Origin: Psychrobacillus faecigallinarum
GTDB taxonomy: Bacteria; Bacillota; Bacilli; Bacillales_A; Planococcaceae
Reading direction: 5' to 3'
Assembly: GCF_014836595.1 (NCBI RefSeq)
Contig: NZ_JACSQO010000009.1
Span: forward strand, 124,001-188,000
DNA length: 64,000 nt
The notes under the pieces are model-generated. The model was not told the origin of the DNA. It made no database searches and saw only the letters and a list, made by a program, of their open reading frames with translations. Position numbers and translations under genes: made by a program. This document shows positions 16,535-26,726 of the stretch, piece after piece (positions within the stretch are counted from its first letter, which is position 1; every line of letters starts with the position of its first letter).

Positions 16535-19405
16535 GTGAAAAACCAAGAGATTAATATTCAAGGTGCTCGTACAAATAATTTAAAAGATATAAGTATCAAA
16601 ATACCAAGAGATAAGCTTGTCGTTATGACAGGTTTATCTGGTTCTGGTAAGTCTTCCTTAGCCTTTGACACTATTTATGCTGAAGGACAACGACGCTATG
16701 TAGAATCCTTATCGGCATACGCAAGACAGTTTCTAGGCCAAATGGATAAACCAGACGTTGATTCAATAGAAGGGCTATCACCGGCCATTTCGATTGATCA
16801 AAAGACGACAAGTAAAAATCCAAGATCTACAGTAGCAACTGTTACAGAAATTTATGATTATATGCGATTGTTATATGCTCGGGTAGGGAAGCCAATTTGT
16901 CCAAACCATGGAATTGAAATATCCTCGCAAACAATTGAGCAAATGGTTGACCGATTAAGCGAGTATCCAGAAAGAACTAAAATGCAGATTCTTGCTCCGA
17001 TTGTTTCTGGTCGTAAAGGAACTCATGTGAAATTACTAGAGGACATGAAAAAACAAGGATATGTACGCGTTCGCATTAATGGAGATTTAATAGACTTAGA
17101 TGACGATATAAACTTAGATAAAAATAAAAAACATAATATTGAAGTAGTTATCGACCGAGTTGTATTAAAAGAAGGTATAGCTGCACGATTAAGCGATTCC
17201 TTAGAATCTGCGTTGCGACTCGGAGATGGACGAGTTCTAATAGATGTGATGGAACAAGAGGAGCTACTATTTAGCGAGCATCACGCATGTCCAATATGTG
17301 GCTTTTCTATTGGCGAGCTAGAGCCGAGAATGTTTTCGTTTAACAGTCCATTTGGTGCGTGTACAGATTGTGATGGGTTAGGCACCAAATTAGAGGTCAA
17401 TCCAGATTTAGTTGTTCCAGATAAGACATTAACACTGGAAGAGGGAGCCATTGTAGCGTGGCAGCCTACGAGCTCTCAATACTATCCAAAGTTACTAGAG
17501 GCAGTGTGTAAGCATTACAAAATAAAAATGAATGTTCCAGTTGAGAAACTACCTATTGATCAGTGGAACAAAATTATGTACGGTTCAGGAAAGGACAAAA
17601 TTCGTTTCCGTTATCAAAACGAATATGGCCAAGTAAGGGACAATTCGATTCAATTCGAAGGTGTACTTGCAAACATTGAAAGACGTTATAAAGATACGTC
17701 CTCTGATTATATTCGAGAGCAAATGGAAAAGTATATGGCAGAGCATGACTGTCCTACTTGTAAGGGTTACCGTTTAAAGGAAGAAACGATGGCAGTGAAA
17801 ATAGATTCATTGCATATTGGCCAAGTTTCTAGATTTTCGATTGAGGAAGCAAATAAATTTTTCAGTGAACTGAAATTGTCAGAGAAGGACATGCAAATCG
17901 CTCGATTAGTTTTAAGAGAAATTGATGAACGACTTAGCTTTCTAGATAATGTGGGACTAAATTATTTGACTCTGAATCGGGCATCTGGGACATTATCTGG
18001 AGGAGAGGCTCAACGAATTCGTTTAGCGACTCAAATTGGCTCTCGTCTTACGGGCGTACTTTATATTCTTGATGAACCTTCTATCGGTCTACACCAAAGA
18101 GACAATGACCGTTTAGTAGCAACTCTGAAGGATATGCGAGATATAGGAAACACTTTAATCGTTGTAGAACATGATGAAGATACGATGATGGCTGCTGATT
18201 ATTTGATTGATGTAGGTCCAGGAGCAGGAGTACATGGTGGACAAATAGTAGCTGCCGGAACTCCTGAAGAGGTAATGAAAGATAAAAATTCTCTTACAGG
18301 ACAATATTTAAGCGGGAAAAAGTTTATCCCTCTTCCTTTAGAAAGAAGAAAACCAGATGGTCGTTTTATTAAGATTAAAGGTGCTAAGGAAAATAACCTG
18401 AAAAATGTTAATGTTGATATTCCACTAGGGGTATTTACTGCTGTGACTGGTGTATCTGGCTCTGGGAAAAGTACATTGGTCAACGAAATTCTGTATAAAT
18501 CATTAGCACACAACATCAACCGAGCTAGATCGTTGCCAGGTGCACATAAAGCAATAGAGGGAATAGAAATGCTAGATAAGGTGATTGATATCGATCAGTC
18601 ACCAATTGGACGCACACCTCGCTCAAATCCTGCCACTTATACTGGCGTTTTTGATGATATAAGAGATCTATTTGCAACGACTAATGAGGCTAAGATTAGA
18701 GGATATAAAAAAGGACGCTTCAGCTTTAATGTAAAAGGTGGACGCTGTGAGGCTTGTCGAGGCGATGGAATTATCAAAATCGAGATGCACTTTTTACCGG
18801 ATGTTTATGTACCTTGCGAGATATGTCATGGAAAACGCTATAATCGAGAGACACTGGAAGTATTATATAAAGGAAAAAGCATTTCAGACATTTTGAAGAT
18901 GACAGTAGAAGAAGGGGTTGCTTTCTTTGAAAACCATCCGAAAATCAGTCGTAAAATACAAACCCTTTTTGATGTGGGGCTAGGTTATATGGAACTTGGT
19001 CAGCCTGCAACCACTCTTTCTGGTGGAGAAGCGCAACGTGTGAAACTGGCTTCAGAGCTACATAAGCGCTCGAATGGTAAGTCATTTTATATTTTGGATG
19101 AGCCAACTACAGGATTACATGTCGATGACATTGCAAGATTACTTATTGTTTTACAGCGCTTAGTTGAAAATGGAGATACTGTTCTAGTCATTGAACATAA
19201 TTTGGACGTCATTAAAACAGCTGATTACTTAATTGATTTGGGACCAGAGGGTGGCGATAAAGGTGGAACAATCCTAGCATCTGGAACACCAGAAAAAATT
19301 GCAGAAGCCAAGAATTCCTATACTGGTAAGTATTTAAAAACTATATTAGAGCGTGATCGTAAAAGAATGGAAGAAGGCATTAACAAAGCAACTACAAAAA
19401 GTTAA
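16535..19405 (+). CDS. uvrA: Excinuclease ABC subunit A
   Basis: About 956 aa with two ABC ATPase halves: Walker [14 protein letters not shown] near residue 33 and [15 protein letters not shown] near 640, with signature sequences [16 protein letters not shown] and [16 protein letters not shown]. Two zinc modules are present, C-x2-C...C-x2-C around CPICGFS and around CEACRGDG...CEICHGKRY. UvrA recognises DNA damage as a dimer. GTG 16535 is preferred, 7-8 nt after AAGGATG; a TTG lies one codon earlier. Same operon as uvrB. Confidence 0.98.
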   Translation: MKNQEINIQGARTNNLKDISIKIPRDKLVVMTGLSGSGKSSLAFDTIYAEGQRRYVESLSAYARQFLGQMDKPDVDSIEGLSPAISIDQKTTSKNPRSTVATVTEIYDYMRLLYARVGKPICPNHGIEISSQTIEQMVDRLSEYPERTKMQILAPIVSGRKGTHVKLLEDMKKQGYVRVRINGDLIDLDDDINLDKNKKHNIEVVIDRVVLKEGIAARLSDSLESALRLGDGRVLIDVMEQEELLFSEHHACPICGFSIGELEPRMFSFNSPFGACTDCDGLGTKLEVNPDLVVPDKTLTLEEGAIVAWQPTSSQYYPKLLEAVCKHYKIKMNVPVEKLPIDQWNKIMYGSGKDKIRFRYQNEYGQVRDNSIQFEGVLANIERRYKDTSSDYIREQMEKYMAEHDCPTCKGYRLKEETMAVKIDSLHIGQVSRFSIEEANKFFSELKLSEKDMQIARLVLREIDERLSFLDNVGLNYLTLNRASGTLSGGEAQRIRLATQIGSRLTGVLYILDEPSIGLHQRDNDRLVATLKDMRDIGNTLIVVEHDEDTMMAADYLIDVGPGAGVHGGQIVAAGTPEEVMKDKNSLTGQYLSGKKFIPLPLERRKPDGRFIKIKGAKENNLKNVNVDIPLGVFTAVTGVSGSGKSTLVNEILYKSLAHNINRARSLPGAHKAIEGIEMLDKVIDIDQSPIGRTPRSNPATYTGVFDDIRDLFATTNEAKIRGYKKGRFSFNVKGGRCEACRGDGIIKIEMHFLPDVYVPCEICHGKRYNRETLEVLYKGKSISDILKMTVEEGVAFFENHPKISRKIQTLFDVGLGYMELGQPATTLSGGEAQRVKLASELHKRSNGKSFYILDEPTTGLHVDDIARLLIVLQRLVENGDTVLVIEHNLDVIKTADYLIDLGPEGGDKGGTILASGTPEKIAEAKNSYTGKYLKTILERDRKRMEEGINKATTKS

Positions 19406-19506
19406 AAAACTCAAAAAGCTTCAATGAAACTTTTTGACTCATAGAACGTATAACTAATAGGAAGAAATTTGCAATACACTTTTAATTTATGAGGAGGCCT
19501 TTCACT

Positions 19507-20634
19507 ATGCAAGAGGAACGTAAACGTATTTTAGATATGGTTGAAAACGGCACGATTACTGCACAGGAAGCACTAGCACTTTTAGAAGAGCTCGGTAAGC
19601 AAGCAACAATAGTCACTCCCCAAGTAAATGAACAGAAGTTTGAAGAAAAAGAAAAAGAAAAAACGCATCAAACGAGACAAGGAAATACTGATTTTATCGA
19701 AGAACTGAAACGTGATTTTACTATGGTAGGAGATCGCTTCATGCAGTTCATGCAAGGAACTGTAGATAAGATGAAGGATTTCGAGTTTGAAGTTAAATTA
19801 AGTGATCCGGTTACGTTTGAAGAAAAATTTGTAAAAGAAGATATACAATTTGAGGATATCGCGATTAATCTTGCAAATGGTAAAGTGGAAATTCATCCAT
19901 CTGAGGAGCCTTTTACCCACGCAACAGTGAAGGTAAAATCCTTTAAAAATTCTACAGAGGAAGAAGCAAGAACAAGATTCCAAAATGAGTTTATCTTTAC
20001 TACTGAAGGAAATAAATTACGTGTTTATAGTGATATGAAAACGGTAGCCGTACAAGTAGCACTTTATATACCAGAAAAAGAATATAATCATATTTCTGCG
20101 CGTTTGTTTAACGGTGATTTCATTGCGAAAAACCTAGAATCTAAAACCTTTAAGATTAAGACAACAAACGGTAAGGTGGAATTGGAAGATAGTAAGTTCC
20201 ATAGAGCAGACATAGAAACTGTAAATGGCTCAGTCCAGGTTCAAAATGTTGAAGGTGACACCGTTGAGGTAGAAACGATGAATGGCCGCATTTACGTAGA
20301 TGGAAAATTGAAGGACATAGAAGGCTCTTCGGTTAGTGGACATGTAATTCTGACAACGAAAGACAAAGAAGCACGTAAAATCGAAGGAACAGCGGTAGCA
20401 GGTACTGTTGAAATTTATGTACCTAAAAACGTTTCTTTAAAAGGCGAAACTTCTACACAGTTAGGGCGTATAGATGTGCAGCTTTCTGATGTAACTCAGT
20501 TAAACCAATCTGAGCAGCTTCTCAATAAAAAAGTAGGCTTCACAAAAGTAGTAGACTCTGAGGGAGAGCCGTTACGAGTATATGGAGATGCTAAAACAGG
20601 ATCAGTTTTAGTTAGATATACAACGGAAGCATAA
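19507..20634 (+). CDS. DUF4097 beta-helix protein, YvlB/LiaX-like
   Basis: 375 aa. The N-terminal helix pair ERKRILDMVENGTITAQEALALLEEL is the short domain shared by YvlB and enterococcal LiaX. After a charged linker, residues 120-375 show the repeating TVNGSVQVQNVEGDTVEVETMNGRIYVDG strands of the DUF4097 adhesin-like beta fold. In LiaX the protein senses cell-envelope attack through the Lia system; whether this copy does so is inference. GAGGAGG precedes ATG 19507. It lies 100 nt after uvrA and ends in a terminator. B. subtilis also has yvlB next to uvrBA. Confidence 0.85.
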   Translation: MQEERKRILDMVENGTITAQEALALLEELGKQATIVTPQVNEQKFEEKEKEKTHQTRQGNTDFIEELKRDFTMVGDRFMQFMQGTVDKMKDFEFEVKLSDPVTFEEKFVKEDIQFEDIAINLANGKVEIHPSEEPFTHATVKVKSFKNSTEEEARTRFQNEFIFTTEGNKLRVYSDMKTVAVQVALYIPEKEYNHISARLFNGDFIAKNLESKTFKIKTTNGKVELEDSKFHRADIETVNGSVQVQNVEGDTVEVETMNGRIYVDGKLKDIEGSSVSGHVILTTKDKEARKIEGTAVAGTVEIYVPKNVSLKGETSTQLGRIDVQLSDVTQLNQSEQLLNKKVGFTKVVDSEGEPLRVYGDAKTGSVLVRYTTEA

Positions 20635-20643
20635 TAAACAACT

Positions 20644-20678
20644 AAGACCAAGTCATTTGTTGACTTGGTCTTTTCTTT
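20644..20678 (+). terminator. Rho-independent terminator after the DUF4097 gene
   Basis: Perfect 12-bp stem AAGACCAAGTCA / TGACTTGGTCTT with a five-base loop, then TTCTTT. Confidence 0.92.
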
Positions 20679-20741
20679 ATAAAGTCCTTCAAAATTATAT
20701 AGAGTTGGTTCGCTTAAGAAAGTGCAATAGGTAGGAAAAAG

Positions 20742-20780
20742 GTAGAAGGGGATGTTCACAAACACCCTTCTACTTTTTTT
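20742..20780. terminator. Bidirectional terminator for the amidase gene
   Basis: Stem GTAGAAGGG / CCCTTCTAC with a 14-nt loop; seven T follow on the plus strand, and CTTTTT follows on the minus strand. It ends the minus-strand amidase gene and backs up the terminator at 20644. Confidence 0.8.
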
Positions 20781-21330
20781 AGTTTTTATTTTTTACCCAA
20801 ATCTTTATTCCAGTGGCAATTCCTTGTGCACATTTTAAACGATATTCTTCGGATTGCAGAAGCCTTGCTTCCTCTTTGTTCGTCATAAAACCACATTCCA
20901 CTAGAACAGCTGGCATGATAGTATCTCGTACAACAGCTAGATCCTTCTGTTTAACCCCCCGATTTTTCCGTTCCACAGAGATACAGAGGGATTCATGAAT
21001 ATGCTTTGCTAGTAAAATAGAATCGGCGGAAGGCTTCAAATACGTGAAGGTTTCTATACCGTTCACTTCATTCCAATTGCTCCCATATGCATTGGCGTGG
21101 ATGGAAATAAAAGCTTGTACTTTTAATTTGTTCGCAAGGGAAGTTCGCTCTCGTAATGGTACATCGACATCATCAGAATGACTAAAAATAACTACGATTC
21201 CGGTGTTATCTAACTCTTTCTTAACTAATCTTGTGACCGCACTGTTAAACTCAAATTCCTTCATCTTACCATCGGGGGTTCTTTTTCCTGCTGTTTCTGG
21301 GCCATGACCTGCATCTAATATAATCCTCAA
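20779..21330 (-). CDS. N-acetylmuramoyl-L-alanine amidase (Amidase_3)
   Basis: 183 aa made of a catalytic domain only. The zinc ligands and catalytic Glu are visible: DAGHG (His9), KEFEFN (Glu25), SIHAN (His78) and LVECGFM (Glu145). It cleaves the bond between MurNAc and L-alanine in peptidoglycan. No signal peptide and no wall-binding repeats are present. It is therefore either released by mother-cell lysis or holin, or a prophage-derived endolysin; CwlD-like spore proteins would carry an N-terminal helix, which is missing. Monocistronic, divergent from hprK. Confidence 0.88.
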   Translation of the reverse strand: MRIILDAGHGPETAGKRTPDGKMKEFEFNSAVTRLVKKELDNTGIVVIFSHSDDVDVPLRERTSLANKLKVQAFISIHANAYGSNWNEVNGIETFTYLKPSADSILLAKHIHESLCISVERKNRGVKQKDLAVVRDTIMPAVLVECGFMTNKEEARLLQSEEYRLKCAQGIATGIKIWVKNKN

Positions 21331-21449
21331 TACGCTTCACTCCTTTTAACTAATAAATAGGAAGAGAAAAGATAAATGGATACTAATTCAATGTTTATTC
21401 ATGCTAAAATAAGAACTAAGTTTATCAGAGGGTAAAAGGAGTGGAAAAT

Positions 21450-22379
21450 GTGTCTCATGTTACGACAAAAGATATACAAGAGAAATTTAATTTGTCCTTA
21501 GTTAGCGGACAAGAGGGTATTGGACGACACATTTCTATAAGTGATATTTCAAGACCTGGTATAGAAATGGCTGGTTACTTTATGCACTATCCTTCCGATC
21601 GCATTCAGTTAATGGGAAAAACGGAAGTTTCCTTTTTTGAATTACTCAAACCTAAAGAAAGATCTGACCGGATGATGAAGCTTTGTGCACAGGACACACC
21701 TGTTATTATTGTTGCTCATGGCATGGAGGTTCCCAGTGAGTTAATTATAGCATCTAACGAGAACTCGGTGCCTGTTCTAACTACTAGCATGCCGACCACT
21801 AGATTTTCTAGTATGCTTACGAATTATTTGGAAAGTATGCTAGCACCTACTACTGCTGTTCACGGAGTATTGGTAGATATATATGGTGTAGGTGTATTGA
21901 TCACTGGAAAAAGCGGTGTAGGTAAAAGTGAGACAGCCCTAGAATTAGTGAAAAGGGGACATCGGTTAGTTGCGGATGATTGCGTGGAAATCAGACAGGA
22001 GGGCGAGGACACTTTAGTAGGAAGCGCCCCAAAATTGATTGAGCATCTTTTGGAGATTCGTGGATTAGGTATAATAGATATTATGACACTGTTTGGTGCT
22101 AGCGCCATTCGAAGCTATAAACGAATCACTCTTGTAATCGAGCTAGAAATCTGGGATGAAAAGAAAACTTACGACAGACTAGGTCTTGAGGAAGAGAAAA
22201 TGGAGATTATTAATACTGCAGTGACTAAGCTAACGGTCCCAGTTCGACCAGGTCGAAATTTAGCGGTCATCATAGAAGTTGCTGCCATGAATCACCGATT
22301 GAAAAAAATGGGTGTTAATGCAGCAGAGGATTTTGCAAAGCGATTAGACGATGTTATAAACCAAAATGGAGAATTTTAA
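21450..22379 (+). CDS. hprK: HPr kinase/phosphorylase
   Basis: 309 aa (B. subtilis 310). The P-loop is GKSGVGKS within [18 protein letters not shown] near residue 155, followed by [11 protein letters not shown] and the signature [16 protein letters not shown]. The protein phosphorylates Ser46 of HPr and Crh when fructose-bisphosphate is high and dephosphorylates it in starvation, so it controls CcpA-dependent catabolite repression. GTG 21450 is chosen, 8 nt after AAAGGAG, and gives the familiar MxxVxTKD opening; a GTG at 21441 overlaps that site. First gene of hprK-lgt-yvoD-ppaX-yvoF. Its substrate Crh is encoded at 38265. Confidence 0.97.
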   Translation: MSHVTTKDIQEKFNLSLVSGQEGIGRHISISDISRPGIEMAGYFMHYPSDRIQLMGKTEVSFFELLKPKERSDRMMKLCAQDTPVIIVAHGMEVPSELIIASNENSVPVLTTSMPTTRFSSMLTNYLESMLAPTTAVHGVLVDIYGVGVLITGKSGVGKSETALELVKRGHRLVADDCVEIRQEGEDTLVGSAPKLIEHLLEIRGLGIIDIMTLFGASAIRSYKRITLVIELEIWDEKKTYDRLGLEEEKMEIINTAVTKLTVPVRPGRNLAVIIEVAAMNHRLKKMGVNAAEDFAKRLDDVINQNGEF

Positions 22380-22407
22380 ATAATATATTTGGTTGAGAGG
22401 AGCTTTT

Positions 22408-23217
22408 ATGAATATTCTACAGGCAATTGATCCGGTCGCTTTTTCATTAGGACCGCTAGAAGTAAGATGGTACGGTATAATTATTGCATTTGGAATCGTA
22501 CTTGCATTTATAGTTGGACAGCGTGAAATGGTAAAAAGAGGATTTCATCCGGATTATTTAACCGATTTACTTCTTTGGGCTGTTCCAATCGCTATTATTA
22601 GTGCACGTATTTACTACGTAATATTTAAGTGGGATATCTATAGTCAGCACCCAGAGAATATTATTAAAATATGGGAGGGTGGTATAGCGATTCACGGTGC
22701 TTTAATAGGATCGTTCTTAACTGCTTACTTCTTTACGAGAAAACGTCGGAGTTCTTTCTGGAAGGTTACAGACATATTGGCACCAAGTATTTTGATTGGT
22801 CAGTTAGTTGGCCGTTGGGGTAACTTTATGAACCAGGAAGCACATGGTGGAGAGGTAACGAGAACTTTCTTAGAAAACCTATTCCTTCCAAACTGGATTA
22901 TAGAGCAAATGTATATTGAGGGAAAATATTATCACCCGACATTCCTTTATGAGTCTATTTGGAACTTGATTGGAGTCATTATTATGCTGTTCCTTCGTAA
23001 GGTGAACTTGCGTCGCGGAGAAATGTTCCTCTTCTATTTAACATGGTATTCAGTTGGACGTTTCTTTATCGAGGGAATGCGTACAGATAGTTTATATTTA
23101 ATAGGTGATTTGCGTACTGCACAGGTTGTATCACTAGTGACTATTGCAGTAGCAATTATTATATTTGTTTATAGAAGAATAATGGTTAAGCCAGTTGTGC
23201 GTTATCAAGACAAGTAA
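22408..23217 (+). CDS. lgt: Prolipoprotein diacylglyceryl transferase
   Basis: 269 aa, multi-pass membrane protein. Lgt signatures are [10 protein letters not shown] near residue 22-31, [13 protein letters not shown] near 90-102 and [14 protein letters not shown] near 133-146. It moves the diacylglyceryl group of phosphatidylglycerol onto the lipobox Cys of prelipoproteins, the first step of lipoprotein maturation. GAGAGGAG precedes ATG 22408. It lies 28 nt after hprK, the same order as in B. subtilis. Confidence 0.97.
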   Translation: MNILQAIDPVAFSLGPLEVRWYGIIIAFGIVLAFIVGQREMVKRGFHPDYLTDLLLWAVPIAIISARIYYVIFKWDIYSQHPENIIKIWEGGIAIHGALIGSFLTAYFFTRKRRSSFWKVTDILAPSILIGQLVGRWGNFMNQEAHGGEVTRTFLENLFLPNWIIEQMYIEGKYYHPTFLYESIWNLIGVIIMLFLRKVNLRRGEMFLFYLTWYSVGRFFIEGMRTDSLYLIGDLRTAQVVSLVTIAVAIIIFVYRRIMVKPVVRYQDK

Positions 23218-23222
23218 GAAAG

Positions 23223-24179
23223 ATGGGATTGGGTATGGAAATGGGGACTCTTAAAAGGGGATTGTCTGCCGGTCTAAAAACAACGTGGACGTTAAGTAAG
23301 GTTATCTTTCCAATAACATTAATAGTAGTGATTTTGCAACACACTCCTGTTTTGCCATGGATAATACAATTTATAGAGCCTTTTATGGGGTTAATAGGCT
23401 TACGTGGAGAAGCAGCTATTCCACTTGTCCTAGGAAATGCATTAAATCTTTATGCAGGTATAGCAGGAATATTGTCTCTAGAGTTATCCGTGAAGGAAGT
23501 ATTTATATTAGCAACCATGCTATCGTTCTCCCATAATATCTTTATTGAAACAGGAGTTGCTTTAAAGGTTGGAGTGAAGCTATGGATCGTATTAGTTGTC
23601 CGATTCGGACTCGCTATAGTTTCAGCGGTTGTTATTAACCTAGTATGGCAAGGTGGTGGCGAGGTAGCAAAGTATGGGGTAGTTACTGCAACACAAAACA
23701 TACCGGATGGCTGGTTGGAAATTATTTTACTCGGTCTTCAAAAAGCTACATTTGGTGTTTTGCAGCTTGCTCTAATTGTTATTCCACTTATGGTAATCAT
23801 CCAATTTTTAAAGGACCGAAATTACTTACAAAAGTTTTCAGATAAACTGGCACCTTTCACCAAAGTAATTGGTGTGCAGCCGAATGCTTCCATGACTCTA
23901 GTCGCTGGTCTAGTGATTGGTCTTGCTTATGGAGCAGGAGTAATGATTCAAGCGGTTCAGGAGGACGGAGTAAGTAAGAAGGACGCAACTTTAGCATTCA
24001 TCTTTTTAGTGGCATGTCACGCCGTTGTAGAGGATACGTTAATTTTTGTTCCATTAGGAATTCCAATTTTACCTCTCTTGCTCATTCGATTGATTACGGC
24101 TTTTGTCTTGACGATTATTGTCGCCTATATTTGGCGGAAATCAGAACAGAAAAGAACCAAGGAAGTGCTTACAACATGA
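23223..24179 (+). CDS. yvoD: Nucleoside recognition domain membrane protein (YvoD)
   Basis: 318 aa with about eight hydrophobic helices. Two 'gate'-type nucleoside-recognition segments are visible, around GEAAIPLVLGNALNLYAGIAGILSL and around NASMTLVAGLVIGLAYGAGVMIQ. Related proteins such as SpmA/SpmB belong to the same superfamily. The transported or bound compound is unknown. It sits between lgt and ppaX as YvoD does in B. subtilis, and its stop overlaps the ppaX start (ATGA). The ribosome binding site is weak (AAGAAAG), so the ATG at 23235 is an alternative start. Confidence 0.85.
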   Translation: MGLGMEMGTLKRGLSAGLKTTWTLSKVIFPITLIVVILQHTPVLPWIIQFIEPFMGLIGLRGEAAIPLVLGNALNLYAGIAGILSLELSVKEVFILATMLSFSHNIFIETGVALKVGVKLWIVLVVRFGLAIVSAVVINLVWQGGGEVAKYGVVTATQNIPDGWLEIILLGLQKATFGVLQLALIVIPLMVIIQFLKDRNYLQKFSDKLAPFTKVIGVQPNASMTLVAGLVIGLAYGAGVMIQAVQEDGVSKKDATLAFIFLVACHAVVEDTLIFVPLGIPILPLLLIRLITAFVLTIIVAYIWRKSEQKRTKEVLTT

Positions 24180-24832
24180 ACGGAACAACCTATAAAGCGT
24201 TGCTTTTTGATCTTGATGGAACGTTGTTAAATACTAATGAGCTCATAATTGAAAGTTTTTTACATATTTTAGGAGATAAATTTCCTGGGAAATATGATAG
24301 AGAAAGTGTAATACCTTTTTTAGGGCCATCACTTCGGGAAACCTTTGATGGAATTGATCCAGTGCAAACTGAGTCACTTATTTTGTCATACAGGGCGTGG
24401 AATGAGGAACAGCACGATCAAATGGTTACAGCATTCGATGGGGTTGTCGAAACCCTTCAAAAATTAAAGAATCAAGGCTATAAGTTAGCAATCGTTTCTA
24501 CTAAGAGAAGATCCATGATTGATAGAGGGCTTCGGCTTATTGGATGTCAGTCATTATTTGACACGATCGTGGGATATGAAGACGTATCAAATACTAAGCC
24601 TGATCCTGAACCTATTCTGCTTGCCCTAGAACGATTGAATGTTAGTAAGGAAGACGCCCTCATGATTGGTGACAATTTTCATGACATAGTTGGTGGGCAA
24701 CGAGCTGGGGTAGATACTGCCGCTGTAGCTTGGTCTATAAAGGGTGAGGCATTCTTGGCAACATTTAATCCAACCTATATGCTGCAGCATATCAGTGATT
24801 TACTTTCTATAAAAAAAGGACAGCACTTATGA
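24176..24832 (+). CDS. ppaX: Pyrophosphatase PpaX (HAD family)
   Basis: 218 aa. HAD motif I is FDLDGTLL with Asp12 nucleophile and Asp14, motif II is VSTKR, and motifs III/IV are NTKPDPEP and MIGDNFHDIVGG. PpaX hydrolyses the pyrophosphate formed when HprK/P dephosphorylates HPr-Ser-P, which explains its place in the hprK operon. The ATG overlaps the yvoD stop; a much longer in-frame extension upstream (to 24014) lies inside yvoD and is not used. Its stop overlaps the yvoF ATG. Confidence 0.95.
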   Translation: MNGTTYKALLFDLDGTLLNTNELIIESFLHILGDKFPGKYDRESVIPFLGPSLRETFDGIDPVQTESLILSYRAWNEEQHDQMVTAFDGVVETLQKLKNQGYKLAIVSTKRRSMIDRGLRLIGCQSLFDTIVGYEDVSNTKPDPEPILLALERLNVSKEDALMIGDNFHDIVGGQRAGVDTAAVAWSIKGEAFLATFNPTYMLQHISDLLSIKKGQHL

Positions 24833-25338
24833 GAAAAACGGAGAGATACCTTGTAAAGGGAGCTAATTCCCTGTGGCATGTGTACGATACGGTACCTTTC
24901 TGGAAGGTGATAAAAAATTTTATTTTTATCCAGGCAGCGAGATATTCACCTTTTTTAAGCTGGAAAAACTTTTTTTATCGTACTTTTTTAAGAATGGAAG
25001 TTGGAAAGGAAACTTCTTTTGCTTTAATGGTGATGGTAGATGTTATGTTTCCTGAAAGAATTAAAGTAGGAAATAATACGATTATAGGATACAACACAAC
25101 GATATTGGCACATGAATATTTAATTGATGAATACCGAATTGGCGATGTTATTATCGGAGATCGCGTATTAATAGGCGCTAACTCCACTATTTTACCTGGG
25201 ATAACAATAGGAAATGACGCTATTATCTCTGCGGCAACACTAGTAAATGCTGACGTGCCAGAGGGCTGCTTCGTAGGAGGCAACCCAATGAGTATTATTT
25301 ATACGAAGGAACAAATGCTAGAGCGTAATGCAAAGTAA
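24829..25338 (+). CDS. yvoF: Acyltransferase of the left-handed beta-helix type (YvoF)
   Basis: 169 aa. Hexapeptide repeats are clear: VGNNTIIGYNTTILAHEYLID, then IGDRVLIGANSTILPGITIGNDAIISAATLVNADVP. The N-terminal 50 residues are aromatic and partly hydrophobic (FWKVIKNFIFIQAARYSPFLSW), suggesting membrane association. It probably acetylates a sugar or lipid-linked substrate; the true substrate is unknown. Last gene of the hprK operon, coupled to ppaX by an ATGA overlap and followed by a strong terminator. Confidence 0.9.
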   Translation: MRKTERYLVKGANSLWHVYDTVPFWKVIKNFIFIQAARYSPFLSWKNFFYRTFLRMEVGKETSFALMVMVDVMFPERIKVGNNTIIGYNTTILAHEYLIDEYRIGDVIIGDRVLIGANSTILPGITIGNDAIISAATLVNADVPEGCFVGGNPMSIIYTKEQMLERNAK

Positions 25339-25363
25339 AAAACTATTTAATGTTAGAAAAGAG

Positions 25364-25412
25364 CTGCACCTCCCCTGTTAGATTTTAACTAACAAGGGGA
25401 GGTGTAGTTTTT
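25364..25412 (+). terminator. Strong terminator after yvoF
   Basis: Long stem CTGCACCTCCCCTGTTAG / CTAACAAGGGGAGGTGTAG with one bulge and one G-T pair, then TTTTT. It ends the hprK-yvoF operon. Confidence 0.92.
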
Positions 25413-25453
25413 ATATGATAAAAACTACCAACTAATTCTCTCAAGCAAAATAC

Positions 25454-25522
25454 TTGATTAATATTTTTACTGAGATATAATTGACGAGTCAATGATTGAT
25501 TAGTCAAGAGTTGATTCGTCAA
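25454..25522 (+). promoter_or_regulatory. Promoter with three phased operators controlling the marR gene
   Basis: A sigma-A promoter TTGATT (25454-25459), 16 bp, TATAAT (25476-25481) is overlapped and followed by three 12-bp palindromes: TTGACGAGTCAA (25481-25492), TTGATTAGTCAA (25496-25507) and TTGATTCGTCAA (25511-25522). Their starts are exactly 15 bp apart. They cover the expected transcription start and reach to within 2 nt of the ribosome binding site region, so binding would block initiation. Autorepression by the adjacent MarR protein is the natural reading. Confidence 0.8.
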
Positions 25523-25540
25523 GGGGTAAGGAGGGGAACG

Positions 25541-25975
25541 ATGACTAAATCCTTTAAAGAAATAAAACAAACATTGCTTATGCTTCAAAGTATTGATAGA
25601 CGAGTAGCGCAAAACTTTGAAAAAAGAACTGGTATTAGTTTCACCAGGTATGAAATGTTACACACATTATTCGAACGAGCACAGCTTTCCCAAATAGAGT
25701 TACAGCAAACGTTGAAAATTGATCAAGCAGCAATTACAAGACACTTGAAAATACTGGAAGAGAAGAACTTTGTTGTTCGCAATCGAAATAAGCAAAATAA
25801 TAGAGAAGTGATTGTAGAGATTACAGATGCCGGTATAAGCACTTTAGAGAACTGTGATTTAGATAAAAATCAATTTATTGATGAATTATTTAATGGATTT
25901 ACAGATCAAGAGATAAAGCAACTTCAAATATTAGTGAAAAAGTTAATTGATAACACAGAAATGCTAAATAGTTAA
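25541..25975 (+). CDS. MarR family transcriptional regulator
   Basis: 144 aa winged-helix protein: FTRYEMLHTLFERAQLSQIELQQTLKIDQAAITRHLKILEEKNFVVRNRNKQNNREVIVEIT, with the recognition helix at about residues 60-75 and the wing at 78-90. GGAGGGG precedes ATG 25541. There is no Cys near the N-terminus, so it is not an obvious thiol-oxidation sensor; a ligand-type switch is likelier. Directly upstream are three copies of a TTGAYNNGTCAA palindrome. It is followed 62 nt later by a nitroreductase gene, which it probably controls together with itself. Confidence 0.9.
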   Translation: MTKSFKEIKQTLLMLQSIDRRVAQNFEKRTGISFTRYEMLHTLFERAQLSQIELQQTLKIDQAAITRHLKILEEKNFVVRNRNKQNNREVIVEITDAGISTLENCDLDKNQFIDELFNGFTDQEIKQLQILVKKLIDNTEMLNS

Positions 25976-26037
25976 AAGGAAAAATACACGACATTCCTTG
26001 AAACTTCGAAATAATTCATTTGAAAGGGGTATCTAAG

Positions 26038-26664
26038 ATGCCAAAAACACAAACAACAATCGACCAATTAATCCACGAAAGAAAATCAGTACGTAAATAT
26101 AAAGAAAATGTCGTTATTCCTCATGAGGAAATACAAACTTTGTTACAAAAAGCGATTACAGCGCCTTCTTCAAGCAATATGCAGCCATGGCGTTTTATAG
26201 TAATTGAAGATCAACAGGTAAAAAAAGAGTTACGTGTGATTGCTAATAATCAGGAACAAGTGGAGACTTCATCAGCAATAATAGCTGTACTCGGAGATTT
26301 AGAAATGTACAAAAATGCAGAAAAAATATATGACGCTAACTATGAACAAAAATTTATGCCTAGAGAATTAGCTGATTTAATGATAAAAAATTCTCTTGCC
26401 TTGTACGGAAACTTACCTCAAGAAACAATGAAAAATATTGTACATTTTGATGCAGGACTTATATCCATGCAAATTATGTTATTAGCTAAAGATATGGGCT
26501 ACGACACAGTCCCAATGGGTGGCTTTGATAAAGTCAAATTTGCTGAAAAATTTAACTTACTTCCAAATGAAGTACCAATTTTACTTATTGCTATAGGAGA
26601 AGCAGCTGCTCCTGCATACGGATCTTCACGCCTTCCTCTTGAACAAATCGTTAGGTATATTTAA
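26038..26664 (+). CDS. Nitroreductase family flavoprotein
   Basis: 208 aa. The FMN-binding opening is ERKSVRKYKENVVIPHEEI with RKSVRKY as the R-S-x-R motif at about residues 14-20, followed by APSSSNMQPWRFIVIED, and AKDMGYDTVPMGGFD near residue 155, all characteristic. The enzymes reduce nitro groups, quinones or other electrophiles with NAD(P)H. AAAGGGG precedes ATG 26038. Pairing with a MarR repressor suggests inducible detoxification of an aromatic or electrophilic compound; the inducer is unknown. A terminator follows. Confidence 0.9.
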   Translation: MPKTQTTIDQLIHERKSVRKYKENVVIPHEEIQTLLQKAITAPSSSNMQPWRFIVIEDQQVKKELRVIANNQEQVETSSAIIAVLGDLEMYKNAEKIYDANYEQKFMPRELADLMIKNSLALYGNLPQETMKNIVHFDAGLISMQIMLLAKDMGYDTVPMGGFDKVKFAEKFNLLPNEVPILLIAIGEAAAPAYGSSRLPLEQIVRYI

Positions 26665-26692
26665 TAGAAGTATTGGAAAAATAAAATCTAAG

Positions 26693-26726
26693 AAGTATCT
26701 GCTTAATCATTAAGCAGGTACTTTTT
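26693..26726 (+). terminator. Terminator after the nitroreductase gene
   Basis: Stem AAGTATCTGCTTAAT / ATTAAGCAGGTACTT with one mismatch, followed by a T-run. Confidence 0.88.

Noticed and set aside
19386..19442. Terminator after uvrA
   Set aside because: A hairpin near CAAAAAGCTTC / GAAACTTTTTG exists, but no T-run follows, so I do not call it.
24014..24175. N-terminal extension of ppaX
   Set aside because: It lies inside yvoD in another frame; the ATG at 24176 overlaps the yvoD stop and gives the normal PpaX length.
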